Positions 41,485 to 51,140 are shown, counted from the stretch's first letter. The stretch is 62,783 nt of DNA from Cloacimonetes bacterium UBA5614 (GCA_002424605.1 DIKQ01000007.1:1-62783), one strand, 5' to 3'. Translations and numbers: made by a program. Notes: generated by a model not told the origin, from the sequence alone.

Positions 41485-43191
41485 TTACTCAAGTTCAAAC
41501 GGCATCAGGCAGAGAACGGAATAGGGTTTGAAAATATTCCTTACCTGGCTGACAATCAAGTCAGAGATTGTTTCCAGACTCATCTCAGATTTTGCCATTT
41601 GGCTGTTATTGAGCTGTTCAAACAGCAGTTCCCAGTATTGTCTTTTCTGCGGGAGCACAACGGTCTGATATGATGTTAATTTTGCCAGTTCAGCAGCCTT
41701 CATGATAGCATCAGACAAAGTGCCTACCTGATCAATCAGGCGGTTGTCAAGAGCATCCTGAGCCGACCAGACTCTTCCGCCGGCAAGGGCTTCCAGGCTG
41801 TCTATGTCTATCTTGCGGTATTTTACCACCCTCTGCTTGAACTCTTTGTAAATGTTGGCGGAATTGCGCTGAAGAGAGGCGACCAGCTCTTGTGACGGTG
41901 TATTCATAAGGTTCATAGAGCCGGCATATTTACCAAAGGCGATGGTCTGGTTAGTTATTCCTACTTTTTTGCTCAAGCCTGAGGCATCGGGCAAGAGCTG
42001 AACAACACCGATTGAACCAGTCACAGTAAAGGGATCTGCCACAATATAATCGGATGGAGCGCTGATGTAATAACCGCCGGATGCTGCCACTCCACTCATT
42101 GATACAACAATGGGCACCCTGCTCTTAAGCTCTTCCAGTTTACGGTAGATAATCTCAGATTCCAGAGCGCTGCCGCCGGGACTGTTTACTCTCAGGACTA
42201 CAGCTTTGACTTTGCTGTCCTGATTAATCTGGTCGATAATACCCTGCACCTTGTCAGCATTAATGCCTTCCGGCATATAGGACATAACTTTCTGGGATAT
42301 CCCGCCCTGGAGATAACAGACTGCTATCTTGTCCTTGCCGGCAGGCGCTTTCGTTGCCGGGGAATATGATGTAACCGGCAAAAGCTGTTTTTTGGTGATG
42401 CCATATTGTTTCAGGAATTCATCCTTGCCGATGACTTTGTCAATCAGTCCGGACTGCAGGGCATAATCTGCAGATAACAGGTATTCATCCCTGTTCTCAA
42501 AAACTGCCCTGACCTGATCTGTTGAGAGATTGCGATGGTCTGCTATGTAACTGATTATTAATTCATACCTGTCGCTGAGGACTTCCTTCAGATTGCCGTA
42601 TGTTTCCGGAGAAAGCGAGGTCTGGGAGTATGTCTCACCTGCTCCCTTATATTCGCCGGATTTAATTACGTTGATTTTCAGTCCCAGCTTATCAAGCAGG
42701 TTCTTGTAAAAAGAAATGTTTGCCTGCACACCTTCAAAAAACATCCCTGCCGCGGAGGAGGGTTCCATGGCGATGGTATCGGCAAGTACTGCCAGCATAT
42801 AATCTTGCTGGCTTTGCATTTCAAGATGGGCTATGACGGGTTTCCCCGTTTGCTTAAAAGCTTTGATGGCTTCGCCGATTTCATTGATGCCGGCCGTCCT
42901 TATCTGGATAAAGGATGGTTGCAACATGATGCCTTTGATGTTTTTGTCAAAGGCGGCGTCGTTGATTTTAGTGCAGATGTCCTGCACAGATGTAGTGTTT
43001 GCCATAAAGCTGCGATTCACTTCGTTATAGTCCTCTATGATTCCTGTGGGGCTTATCTGCAACCAGGAATCAGACTTAACAGGTTTACTATAGGCAACAT
43101 TTCTGACAGGTCTATTCAGACCTATAAAAAAGGCGATGACTGCCAGGATAGGAAACACCAGGCATCCGATGAGCAAATAGTTTTTCTTCAT
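41485..43191 (-). CDS. sppA: signal peptide peptidase SppA, long form
   Basis: SppA is a membrane-bound serine protease that degrades cleaved signal peptides at the periplasmic face. The 568-residue protein has an N-terminal membrane anchor (residues 5-25) and two tandem S49 domains. The catalytic Lys is K182 (EYKGAGE) in the first and the nucleophile is S371 (AASGGYY) in the second, as in E. coli-type 67K SppA. RBS GGAG lies before the start. It follows the tRNA-Ser gene by about 55 bases on the same strand. Confidence 0.94.
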   Translation of the reverse strand: MKKNYLLIGCLVFPILAVIAFFIGLNRPVRNVAYSKPVKSDSWLQISPTGIIEDYNEVNRSFMANTTSVQDICTKINDAAFDKNIKGIMLQPSFIQIRTAGINEIGEAIKAFKQTGKPVIAHLEMQSQQDYMLAVLADTIAMEPSSAAGMFFEGVQANISFYKNLLDKLGLKINVIKSGEYKGAGETYSQTSLSPETYGNLKEVLSDRYELIISYIADHRNLSTDQVRAVFENRDEYLLSADYALQSGLIDKVIGKDEFLKQYGITKKQLLPVTSYSPATKAPAGKDKIAVCYLQGGISQKVMSYMPEGINADKVQGIIDQINQDSKVKAVVLRVNSPGGSALESEIIYRKLEELKSRVPIVVSMSGVAASGGYYISAPSDYIVADPFTVTGSIGVVQLLPDASGLSKKVGITNQTIAFGKYAGSMNLMNTPSQELVASLQRNSANIYKEFKQRVVKYRKIDIDSLEALAGGRVWSAQDALDNRLIDQVGTLSDAIMKAAELAKLTSYQTVVLPQKRQYWELLFEQLNNSQMAKSEMSLETISDLIVSQVRNIFKPYSVLCLMPFELE

Positions 43192-43247
43192 TAGAAAACT
43201 CCGGTTTGTATTGAAGGTGATTTGATAATTTGTTCCTCAAATAAAAC

Positions 43248-43341
43248 TGGCGGAGATGTAGGGGTTCGAACCCTAGAAACGCTTATTAAACGTTTACACG
43301 ATTTCCAATCGTGCTCCTTCAACCAGCTCGGACACATCTCC
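43248..43341 (-). tRNA. tRNA-Ser (anticodon GGA), CCA encoded
   Basis: On the minus strand, GGAGATG (from 43341) pairs with CATCTCC, followed by discriminator G and encoded CCA (43250-43248). The anticodon stem CACGA/TCGTG encloses TTGGAAA, giving GGA for UCC and UCU codons. The T-arm has GGTTCGAACC. The long variable arm (about AACG...CGTT) is typical of serine tRNAs. It lies between purH and sppA. Confidence 0.95.
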
Positions 43342-43391
43342 GCATTAATGGGGCTCATGCTTTTTTCCATGGTGTTCCTGTCAATCAAAAT

Positions 43392-44954
43392 CTAATGCCT
43401 GAAATGCCGCATGCCGGTAAATATCATGCTGATGCCCAGTTCGTTACAGGCTGCTATCACGTCTTCATCGCCTTTGGAACCGCCGGGTTGGATGACAGCC
43501 TTAATCCCATGCCTGGAAAGTAGTTCCACAGAATCCCTGAAAGGAAAGAAACCATCTGAGGCGCATACACTGCTGCTCAGGTCGTGGCCGAACCGGATTG
43601 CTTTATTGATGGCAATTTCAGTAGAGTCAATTCTGCTGGTCTGCCCGATGCCAAGTCCCAGGGTTTGGTCTTTGGATGTCAGGGCAATGGCGTTGGACTT
43701 CAGTATGGAGACTGTTTTCCAGGCAAAGCGCAAAGCTTCATATTCATCGCTGTCCGGCTGTCTATGAGTGACTATCTTCCAGCCATCTTCCAGGGCGATG
43801 GTCTTGTCCCAATCCTGCACCAGATAGCCGGAGACGATGCTTTTAACTTCAAAATCAGGTCTTTCCGCAATGACTTTGTCCCTGTCAAAGACGACCAGTC
43901 GCCTGTCCTTCCTTTTTTTCAGAATTTCCATGGCATCAGTCTCAAAAGCCGGTGCAATGATTATCTCACTGAATATTTCGTTGATTTTGCTTACGGTAAC
44001 CAAATCCAGGGTCTGGTTAACAGCGATAATACCGCCAAAGGGAGAAAGGGGGTCGGTCTCAAAAGCCTTCTGATATGCTTCCAACAAGTTATCTCCGCTG
44101 CCGATTCCACAGGGATTGGTATGCTTGAAAATCATGGCTGTGGGCTTTTCAAACAGTACTATTCCTTTCAGGGCAGCATCAAGGTCAAGCAGATTGTTAT
44201 AGGACAGCGGCTTGCCATGCAGCTGTGTCCACCCTTCTGTGGTTGTGCTGAAGTAGCCTGCTTTCTGGTGAGGGTTTTCACCATAGCGCATGGTTTGGAC
44301 GATAGGAGCACAGATGTCTATCTCATCCAGGATTGCAACAGCTTCTTCATCTGATTCTTTCAGAGGCTTTCTCAAAACTTTGGCAAAATAGCGCGAGATA
44401 GTTTTGTCGTATCTCTCAACATGTGCAAACGCCCTGTGAGCCAGACGCTTTCTAAGTTCCAGGGTTGTTTTCCCGCTTTCCTGCAATTGTGCTATGGCTT
44501 CACTATAGTCCTGCTCTTCGGTAAGAACCACAACATGCCGGAAGTTTTTGGCAGCAGAGCGGATAAGGGTGGGGCCTCCGATGTCGATGTTTTCGATGAT
44601 GTCCTCTTCGGTGGAAGCCGGGTTAGCCACGGTCTGCTCAAAAGGATATAGGTTTACCACCACCACTTCGATAGGATTGATGCCCAACTCTTGCATGATG
44701 GAAACATGCTCCGGGATATCAAGGTCTGCCAGTATCCCGCCATGCACCTTGGGATGCAAGGTTTTGACCCTTCCGTCCATGATTTCCGGAAAACCTGTCC
44801 AATCTGTTATCTGGATGATGGGCAAGCCCTTTGCAGCTAAGAACTTTGCCGTTCCGCCGGTAGAGATGATTTCAAAGCCGGCTTTGTGAAGTTCACCGGC
44901 AAGAGCATCGATGCCGGTTTTGTCGCTGACGCTGATTAGTGCGAATCTTTTCAT
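43392..44954 (-). CDS. purH: bifunctional AICAR transformylase / IMP cyclohydrolase
   Basis: PurH carries out the last two steps of de novo IMP synthesis. The N-terminal MGS-like cyclohydrolase domain (ALISVSDKTGID, ISTGGTAKFL, MDGRVKTLHPKVHGG) is followed by the formyltransferase domain (IFKHTNPCGIGSG, RYGENPHQKAGYF, QPGGSKGDEDVI). Length 520 is normal. The start overlaps the stop of the YihY gene by four bases (ATGA). No other pur genes are in the window. Confidence 0.97.
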   Translation of the reverse strand: MKRFALISVSDKTGIDALAGELHKAGFEIISTGGTAKFLAAKGLPIIQITDWTGFPEIMDGRVKTLHPKVHGGILADLDIPEHVSIMQELGINPIEVVVVNLYPFEQTVANPASTEEDIIENIDIGGPTLIRSAAKNFRHVVVLTEEQDYSEAIAQLQESGKTTLELRKRLAHRAFAHVERYDKTISRYFAKVLRKPLKESDEEAVAILDEIDICAPIVQTMRYGENPHQKAGYFSTTTEGWTQLHGKPLSYNNLLDLDAALKGIVLFEKPTAMIFKHTNPCGIGSGDNLLEAYQKAFETDPLSPFGGIIAVNQTLDLVTVSKINEIFSEIIIAPAFETDAMEILKKRKDRRLVVFDRDKVIAERPDFEVKSIVSGYLVQDWDKTIALEDGWKIVTHRQPDSDEYEALRFAWKTVSILKSNAIALTSKDQTLGLGIGQTSRIDSTEIAINKAIRFGHDLSSSVCASDGFFPFRDSVELLSRHGIKAVIQPGGSKGDEDVIAACNELGISMIFTGMRHFRH

Positions 44955-46057
44955 TCTGTTAATTCCTCAGTTAGTTTATCTATGAGTTCAGGCAATTTTT
45001 CCTTATTGATAATCAGGTCGATATCCTTGTCCAGTTTCCGGTTAGTATACATTTCGACGGTCAGGCGCACAAAATGTTTTTCCTTTTGAGTATCCACTGC
45101 CAGTTCCTTGTATTCCAGCAGAGAAACCAGCACAATACCGCTCAGGACGACCACCCAGTTCACGTAAATCCAGAAGAGGAATGCCGGCAGGGACATCAGA
45201 ACCCCATAGAAAGCGCTCATGTTTGTCATATTATATATATAGTAGTCAAAGAAGACTTTTACCATCACCCAGACCAGGGTAGTCCAAAATGCAGCCCTGA
45301 ACAGGGACTTTCTTTTCACCTTTATGGACGGAAGTATCATATAAAGGAATAGCAATCCTACAAACTGCAGGACAAAGGGCATGATTAATACAAACTGCTT
45401 TTTGAACAGGGGGATGTCAAACAAACTTGAAATAATCGGCAGTGAAGAACTGGAGAACAGCAGCAGGATAATCAAAAAGCCGAATATCAACGTGCCAAAG
45501 AACTTTAGCAGTTGTGATATCAGGTCTTTGGGAGGGATAAATTCCATTCTGAGGATGCGGTCAAAAGTATCCCTGATAACCCTGAACAGTGAATAGGAAG
45601 TGACGATAACAACTATAAAGCTGAATATATTGAAAGACATCCTTCTTTCAATCAGTTCAGAAATGACCGGTCCGATATCACCCAACGACATAGGCAGGAA
45701 ATTCTGGTACAGGTTTGCCTGAAATTCAGAAGAGGCTTGCAGGAAGGGAAGCCGGGGCACGACCAGCACCACCAGAACCAGGAATGGTATGAAGCCCAGC
45801 AGGGTTATATAGGTTAAAGCTGAAGCCTCCCTCAATACCCGTTCCTGGGAAAACTTACGGTAAAACAGCATAATGTTACTGCTGATAGTTTTTAACAGTG
45901 CTTTGCGTTTCTTGCTGTCAGACAGGTGAGACAATGCCTCCATCAGATCATGCAATCCAAGTTGCAGATAATAAAACAGCAGGATAAACAGCCTTTTATA
46001 CAGGGGAATCTTTACAATCTCTTCATCGTGGTTAATGTTTTTGTAAATTCTTTTCAT
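44951..46057 (-). CDS. YihY/BrkB-family inner membrane protein
   Basis: The ATG at 46057 has TGAGGA nine bases upstream; an ATG at 46066 overlaps the RBS and the permease stop. About six membrane segments and the family motifs (REASALTYITLLGFIPFLVL, FWIYVNWVVVLSG) place it in the YihY (formerly 'ribonuclease BN') family, whose transport or envelope role is still poorly defined. The N-terminal and C-terminal ends are charged and cytoplasmic. It is coupled to the ABC permease upstream and purH downstream. Confidence 0.88.
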   Translation of the reverse strand: MKRIYKNINHDEEIVKIPLYKRLFILLFYYLQLGLHDLMEALSHLSDSKKRKALLKTISSNIMLFYRKFSQERVLREASALTYITLLGFIPFLVLVVLVVPRLPFLQASSEFQANLYQNFLPMSLGDIGPVISELIERRMSFNIFSFIVVIVTSYSLFRVIRDTFDRILRMEFIPPKDLISQLLKFFGTLIFGFLIILLLFSSSSLPIISSLFDIPLFKKQFVLIMPFVLQFVGLLFLYMILPSIKVKRKSLFRAAFWTTLVWVMVKVFFDYYIYNMTNMSAFYGVLMSLPAFLFWIYVNWVVVLSGIVLVSLLEYKELAVDTQKEKHFVRLTVEMYTNRKLDKDIDLIINKEKLPELIDKLTEELTE

Positions 46058-46058
46058 C

Positions 46059-47288
46059 TTATTCATTCCTCAGAGCGGTTACGGGGTCGAGGTTGCTTGC
46101 CCGGATGGCAGGCATGATTCCAAACAGAAGTCCCACCCCGACAGATACGAAAACGGCAGCATAAATCATGCTTAATGACGCTACCAATTCCATACTGAGA
46201 TACTTTCCCACCAGGCTTAAAATGGAGTAGCCGAGTATGATGCCGGCAACTCCCCCCAGGGAGGTTATCAATATTGTCTGTACCATGAATTGGATAAATA
46301 TGTCAATCCTTCTGGCTCCGATGGCGATTCTGACTCCGATTTCCCGTGTTCGTTCACGTACCGATGCCAGCATTATATTCATGATAACAATACCGCCCAC
46401 CAACAGAGAGATGACGGCTATCATAACAAAAATGGTGGTAAAAATGGCGGCATTCTGCTTCATCTCGTCCATCTGTTCCTTAGCGGAGCTTACTTCAAAC
46501 AGCTTTTTCCCCTGCTTCAGGTTGAGGATTATGGTCTGCAGCTTGGCGCGTAGAAGAACCGCTTCCTCAGGGCTGTTTGCCTTGACCTCAATATTGCTTA
46601 CCGCCTGGTCCAGTGTGGTTTTCTTGAACATGGTGGTGAGGGGGACGAACACCTGCCGGTTCATATATTCCAATGCATTGTCTCCGCCCCAGCCGCCTTG
46701 CATCTTCAAATACTTGGTTTGCATGATGCCGATTACTTTCAGGACGTTGTTTTGCACCACAACGTTTTCCCCGATAGGGTTCTTGTTGCCAAAGAGTTCC
46801 GTTGCCGCTGTGCTTCCCAGCACGATTACGTTATTGTAATTGTTAATGTCATAGTAGTTTATGAAACGTCCAGTCTGCACTTCCCATTCATCGGTGATGG
46901 TCATATCGGGATAGACTCCCCTTACCTGGGTATCATAGGAAATCTCGCTTTTCTGAACAGGATAGCGGTTAGCTGCAATCTGGGGATTGAATGCTTTCGC
47001 CTCAGGAATCAGGGAACGGATGAGCTTCAACTCGTTGAATGTAAAGGATGCCTGTTTCCAGTTGATGAAATCCATTTCCCAGTTGGGGCGGACCTCAATC
47101 TTGTTCAGCCCTCCGCGTTCCTCCATCCATCTCAGGGTGCTTTTGTTCATTCCGTTTACGATGGCCAGCACCACCATGATAGACATTACGCCCAGAATGA
47201 TGCCAAGAACGGTTACTCCCGTTCTGACCTTTCTGGTCATGATATCAGCAAGGCCGATTTCCACCGATTCACGCAGCGATATCGCCAT
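46059..47288 (-). CDS. MacB-like ABC transporter permease
   Basis: The 409-residue protein has an N-terminal membrane helix (TGVTVLGIILGVMSIMVV), a large periplasmic MacB-PCD domain and three C-terminal helices of an FtsX domain (LLVGGIVIMNIMLASVRERTREIGVRIAIGA). Such permeases use mechanotransmission to export proteins, peptides or lipids from the periplasm, or extract lipoproteins. The ATPase gene upstream overlaps it by 20 bases. No MacA-like adaptor is adjacent; it may be elsewhere or replaced. Confidence 0.92.
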   Translation of the reverse strand: MAISLRESVEIGLADIMTRKVRTGVTVLGIILGVMSIMVVLAIVNGMNKSTLRWMEERGGLNKIEVRPNWEMDFINWKQASFTFNELKLIRSLIPEAKAFNPQIAANRYPVQKSEISYDTQVRGVYPDMTITDEWEVQTGRFINYYDINNYNNVIVLGSTAATELFGNKNPIGENVVVQNNVLKVIGIMQTKYLKMQGGWGGDNALEYMNRQVFVPLTTMFKKTTLDQAVSNIEVKANSPEEAVLLRAKLQTIILNLKQGKKLFEVSSAKEQMDEMKQNAAIFTTIFVMIAVISLLVGGIVIMNIMLASVRERTREIGVRIAIGARRIDIFIQFMVQTILITSLGGVAGIILGYSILSLVGKYLSMELVASLSMIYAAVFVSVGVGLLFGIMPAIRASNLDPVTALRNE

Positions 47289-47952
47289 CTACTATTTTTC
47301 CGTCTATGATTCTGATGACACGGTTGGCTCGGCTTGCTACATTTAAGTCGTGGGTGACAATAATAACTGTGTGTCCCTTGGCATGTAAATCATTGAAGAT
47401 GGAAAGGATATCACCGCCAGACTGCGTATCCAGATTGCCTGTGGGCTCGTCTGCCAAAAGGATGGCAGGATTGTTAACCATTGCCCTGGCTATGGCAACC
47501 CTTTGCCTCTGTCCGCCGGAAAGTTCACCGGGCTTGTGCCTGAGCCGGTCACTGAGCCCTACGCTTGCCAGCATTTCCTTTGCCTGTCTTATTCTTTCTT
47601 TATAGGTAATCCCGCCATACATCAGGGGGAGCTCCACATTTTTAAGTATATTTAGATGGGGCAACAGGTTAAAGGTCTGGAATACAAAGCCGACCTGCTT
47701 GTTGCGGATGGATGCCAGTTCGCTTTTCCTGAGGTCGCTTACTCTGAGGTTATTCAGGATATAACTGCCTTCGGAAGGTGAGTCCAGACATCCGATTATA
47801 TGCATCAGAGTGCTCTTTCCCGAACCGGAGGGACCCATGATGGCTACGAATTCACCTTTTTCTATGGACAGGTTGATTCCGTTCAGCGCCCTCACTTTTA
47901 CTTTGCCCATATCATAGTCTTTGATGATGTCAGTTGTTTCGATTAAAGGCAT
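47269..47952 (-). CDS. ABC transporter ATP-binding protein (LolD/MacB type)
   Basis: The 227-residue ATPase has Walker A GPSGSGKST (40-48), the Q-loop, the signature LSGGQRQRVAIARA, Walker B ILLADEPTG and the switch His in IIVTHD. It powers the MacB-like permease encoded next to it, with which it overlaps by 20 bases. RBS AGAGGAT. It begins the minus-strand block that runs to rpmA. Confidence 0.95.
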   Translation of the reverse strand: MPLIETTDIIKDYDMGKVKVRALNGINLSIEKGEFVAIMGPSGSGKSTLMHIIGCLDSPSEGSYILNNLRVSDLRKSELASIRNKQVGFVFQTFNLLPHLNILKNVELPLMYGGITYKERIRQAKEMLASVGLSDRLRHKPGELSGGQRQRVAIARAMVNNPAILLADEPTGNLDTQSGGDILSIFNDLHAKGHTVIIVTHDLNVASRANRVIRIIDGKIVDGDIAA

Positions 47953-48054
47953 TTTGTTTATCTATCCTCTTTACGTTTCTACACAATTGTCATCTTTTTA
48001 CTTTGCCACACATTGTCAACAAAAAGAGGAAACCATACCATCCATTCTTGGGTT

Positions 48055-48127
48055 CCTTGCTTGTTACGGGGAGGTATCGGGGGGAATCCCCTCGATACCC
48101 CCTCGTTACCTCCCCGCAGCAAGAAAG
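48055..48127. repeat. palindromic repeat, family 2 copy 2
   Basis: The outer blocks GCTTG and GCAAG are inverted. GGGGAGGTA (from 48069) pairs with TACCTCCCC, and an inner hairpin joins GGTATCG to CGATACC through GGGG-GAAT-CCCC. The layout matches 34981-35052. The 305-base gap between the ABC ATPase gene and the plus-strand gene at 48259 contains no other feature except a weak promoter. Confidence 0.8.
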
Positions 48128-48198
48128 GAGTAAATTATCTAAATCATAGGGATATAAGGCAGAAAGCCCTGTTTCTGTCTGAGGACCTGATAAAATTG

Positions 48199-48229
48199 TT
48201 GACAGGGAAATTGCCTTTTAAAGTATTAA
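48199..48229 (+). promoter_or_regulatory. possible promoter of the secreted-protein gene
   Basis: TTGACA at 48199-48204 is followed by TATTAA at 48224-48229 (19-base spacing), about 30 bases before the ATG at 48259. The spacing is long and the -10 imperfect. Confidence 0.35.
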
Positions 48230-48258
48230 TAGTATAGACATACTTTACGGAGAAGAAA

Positions 48259-48789
48259 ATGAAGAAACTGCTTTTAGCAATGCTGATTGGTCTTATGGTT
48301 ATGGAGCTTGCTGCCCTGAACCCGCGTTCCTATACCCAGTTAATAGTCAATGACTCTGACGGCAAGCGGGTGCCGGGCATAACGAATAATTCCATGTCCA
48401 CTTCCGCAGATTACCTTTTTTCCGCCTATATTACCAAAAGACCGGCAGAGGTCATTTCCACCGCTACTCATCCTGCCAATTCCATCCGGATTTTCCGCTT
48501 GGGAAACGGGACCACTTTCCCTTATGTCACCTGCGCTTATTTTCAATTCGGAGCGTTTTATGCACCCTGGGCGGCAGGAGACACCATCAGGTTCAATCTG
48601 AAGCACATCGCTTCCGGCGATTCCATCTCCTGGGACCTGGTGATTCCGGATGATAACACCAGCGCAATAGGTTTCAAACAGAAGTATGACCCGATTGAAT
48701 CCATTGCTGTACCGCCCTGGACACTTAAAGAATCAAAGGCTAAAGCTGCCAAAGGCGATATCCTGGTACCCGTCATCCCCAAGAAATAG
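48259..48789 (+). CDS. secreted protein of unknown function, 176 aa
   Basis: RBS GGAGAAG precedes the ATG. A signal peptide (MKKLLLAMLIGLMVMELAA) is followed by a beta-rich domain with polar repeats (YTQLIVNDSDGKRVPG, WAAGDTIRFNLKHIASGDSI) and a Lys-rich, Pro-containing tail (KAKAAKGDILVPVIPKK). I do not recognise a family. A similar small fold is found in bacterial adhesins, but this is a guess. A Sel1-repeat lipoprotein follows 113 bases later on the same strand. Confidence 0.7.
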   Translation: MKKLLLAMLIGLMVMELAALNPRSYTQLIVNDSDGKRVPGITNNSMSTSADYLFSAYITKRPAEVISTATHPANSIRIFRLGNGTTFPYVTCAYFQFGAFYAPWAAGDTIRFNLKHIASGDSISWDLVIPDDNTSAIGFKQKYDPIESIAVPPWTLKESKAKAAKGDILVPVIPKK

Positions 48790-48901
48790 GCAGACCGCAA
48801 AGATTTTATGAAGTTACAGGGTCTGCAGAGTGTACATAGATAAGAAAGCTAAGTATTAGCTGTCGTGCTGATACAGTTACAGTGTGTTTATGAGGTAATT
48901 T

Positions 48902-49657
48902 ATGCGCAGAATAGTTCTGTTACTACTTGTGGTAATGGTCGCAGTCATCACCGGCTGCGTAAAGAAAGATGAATTTGGGTCTATGCAAAAGGCAGCCTTA
49001 AAAGGTGAAGCCTTGGCACAGTATAATCTCGGATGGTATTACTATAACGGCGAGGAAGTAGAGCAGGATCTTACGGAAGCTGTCAAATGGTGGACTTCCG
49101 CAGCTGAGCAGGGTCACGCCGCAGCCCAGTATAACCTTGGCGTCTGTTATGACCTGGGGGAAGGGGTTGAGCGTGATTATGAGAAGGCAGTTGCCTGGTA
49201 CCGTAAAGCTGCCGAGCAGGATTATGCCGCAGCCCAGTATAACCTTGGCGTCTGTTATGACTACGGCAAAGGGGTTCAGCAGGATGGCAAAGAAGCCGTC
49301 AAATGGTACCTGCTGGCAGCCCAGCAAGGTGACGCCCAGGCGCAGTACAATCTTGGCGTCTGCTACTATTTCGGTGAAGGCATCGAGCGTAATGTGCAGG
49401 AAGCAGTTAAATGGTACCGCAAAGCGGCAGAGCAGGGCGATGCTTCAGCCCAATATAATCTGGCGGGATGCTATTATATGGGCGAAGGCGTGGTCCAGGA
49501 CTTTGAAGAGGCCTATTTCTGGTATCTGCTGGCTGCAGCCGGCGGTGACGAAGATGCCATGACTGAGCGTGATTACGTGGCAGACGACCTTAGCCAGAAG
49601 CAGGTAGCCCGCGTTCAGGCAAGGGCCAGCCAGTGGTTTGAGGAACGTCAGGAGTAA
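48902..49657 (+). CDS. Sel1-repeat lipoprotein, 251 aa
   Basis: The lipobox VITGC (Cys19) is followed by five Sel1 (TPR-like) repeats of 36 residues, each containing AQYNLGxCYYxGEGV and EAVKWYxKAAEQG. The repeats are alike enough at DNA level (CAGTATAACCTTGGCGTCTG recurs) to suggest recent internal duplication. Sel1 proteins act as protein-protein scaffolds, here exposed in the periplasm or on the outer membrane. The partner is unknown. Confidence 0.92.
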   Translation: MRRIVLLLLVVMVAVITGCVKKDEFGSMQKAALKGEALAQYNLGWYYYNGEEVEQDLTEAVKWWTSAAEQGHAAAQYNLGVCYDLGEGVERDYEKAVAWYRKAAEQDYAAAQYNLGVCYDYGKGVQQDGKEAVKWYLLAAQQGDAQAQYNLGVCYYFGEGIERNVQEAVKWYRKAAEQGDASAQYNLAGCYYMGEGVVQDFEEAYFWYLLAAAGGDEDAMTERDYVADDLSQKQVARVQARASQWFEERQE

Positions 49658-49686
49658 GACAGACAAGTTTTCAAGATAAAGAAAAA

Positions 49687-49706
49687 AGGCAGGTTTCGGC
49701 CTGCCT
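49687..49706. terminator. bidirectional terminator
   Basis: AGGCAGG and CCTGCCT pair around TTTCGG, followed by eight bases of A/T with seven T, and preceded by an A-run. It ends the Sel1 gene (+) and probably hydG (-). Confidence 0.85.
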
Positions 49707-49730
49707 ATTTTTTTATATTCAGGATTAAGC

Positions 49731-51140
49731 TTAGAAATACAAATCCCGCCTGCCATCCTTTAGCTGGACCAGTTTCTCGCGGACTGTCTTCTGCATGGTC
49801 TCATCGGGAATCAGGTTTAGTTCCTTTTCTATAAGGGCAAGACCGGCTTTCAAGGTTTTTTGGGATGAATAGTCAAACAGGTATTCCGCAAAAGTCAGCA
49901 GCGCATTGGGGGTGCAAAAGCGTTTCACAAAGCCTGGTATGGCAAATTCCATGAAATGCTCTCCCGTCCTTCCTGCCCTGTAGCAGCTGGTGCAGAAGGA
50001 TGGGATATAGCCGTGTTCTGCCAGTTCAAAGATTACTTCATCCAGCGTGCGGGTATCACCCAGGACGAATTGTGCTTTCTTGACTGATTCATCATTATCG
50101 GCAGAGTAGGAGCCTACCCCGATGCTGCTGCCGGCGTCAATCTGCGAAACTCCGTAGGACAGTACTTCATTGCGGATGGCAATCGGTTCCCGCGCCGTCA
50201 GTATCATACCTGTATAAGGAACGCTCAGGCGGATGGTAGCTACCAGATGCTTGAATTGCTCGTCCGAAACCTGATGGGGAGGGTGCTGGGTAAACTCGGT
50301 TCCCACCGCGGGTTCTATGCGGGGGAAGGAAATCGTATGAGGCCCCACTCCAAACATCTCTTCCAGGTGCAGGGTGTGATATAGCAGGCCCATCACCTCA
50401 AACTTGTAGTCATAAAGCCCCATCAGAGCGCCGATGCCCAGGTCGTCTATGCCTGCCTGCATGGCTCTGTCCAGCCCGTAAAGCCGCCACAGGAAACTGC
50501 TCTTGGGTCCTTTCGGGTGCATCTTTTCATAGGTCTGCTGATGATAGGTTTCCTGAAAAATCTGATAGGTGCCGATTCCGGTCTGTTTCACGATGCGAAA
50601 GCCTTCCACGTCCAGCGGGGCAGCGTTGATGTTCACGCGCCTGATTTCGCCTTTGCCGCTTTTGGTTTTGTAAACGGTTTCCACAGTGTCCGCAATGTAT
50701 TTGGCGTCATATTTCGGGTGTTCGCCATAGACCATAATGAGACGCTTATGTCCGGAATCTTCCAAAGCTTTTACTTCGGAAACCAGCTGGTCGTGTTCCA
50801 GGGTGCTGCGCATGCATTCTTTGTTGGAAATCCGGAATCCGCAATAAACACAATCGTTTACACATTCGTTGCCCACGTAAAGAGGGGCGAAAAGAACGAT
50901 GCGGTTGCCATAGATGCGTTCCTTGAGGGTTTTGGCTCCGTCCAAAATCATCTGACGCAGTTCAGGGTCCCTCACGTTTAGCAGGGCGGCGGTTTCATCC
51001 GGGTTTAGTCTCTGTTTATCCAGGGATTTATTGATGATATCCCGGATGCGGATGTTGTCCGGTGCGTGCTGTTCTTCCAGATGCGTAAAGATGTCTTTGT
51101 CCGGAATAAAGGACTTAAGGCCTTCGATGTCGATTTTCAT
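49731..51140 (-). CDS. hydG: [FeFe] hydrogenase H-cluster maturase HydG
   Basis: HydG is a radical SAM enzyme that splits tyrosine to make the CO and CN ligands of the H-cluster. Visible: the radical SAM motif CVNDCVYC (Cys93, 97, 100) and the C-terminal 'dangler' cluster motif CTSC...C with ligands Cys383, 386 and 409 in the CX2CX22C spacing. The 469-residue length is normal. It serves the hydrogenase operon at 24389-34810. HydE and HydF are not in the window. It follows the TM1266-type regulator gene by about 55 bases; a small palindrome (51167-51186) lies between them. RBS GGAG. Confidence 0.96.
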   Translation of the reverse strand: MKIDIEGLKSFIPDKDIFTHLEEQHAPDNIRIRDIINKSLDKQRLNPDETAALLNVRDPELRQMILDGAKTLKERIYGNRIVLFAPLYVGNECVNDCVYCGFRISNKECMRSTLEHDQLVSEVKALEDSGHKRLIMVYGEHPKYDAKYIADTVETVYKTKSGKGEIRRVNINAAPLDVEGFRIVKQTGIGTYQIFQETYHQQTYEKMHPKGPKSSFLWRLYGLDRAMQAGIDDLGIGALMGLYDYKFEVMGLLYHTLHLEEMFGVGPHTISFPRIEPAVGTEFTQHPPHQVSDEQFKHLVATIRLSVPYTGMILTAREPIAIRNEVLSYGVSQIDAGSSIGVGSYSADNDESVKKAQFVLGDTRTLDEVIFELAEHGYIPSFCTSCYRAGRTGEHFMEFAIPGFVKRFCTPNALLTFAEYLFDYSSQKTLKAGLALIEKELNLIPDETMQKTVREKLVQLKDGRRDLYF

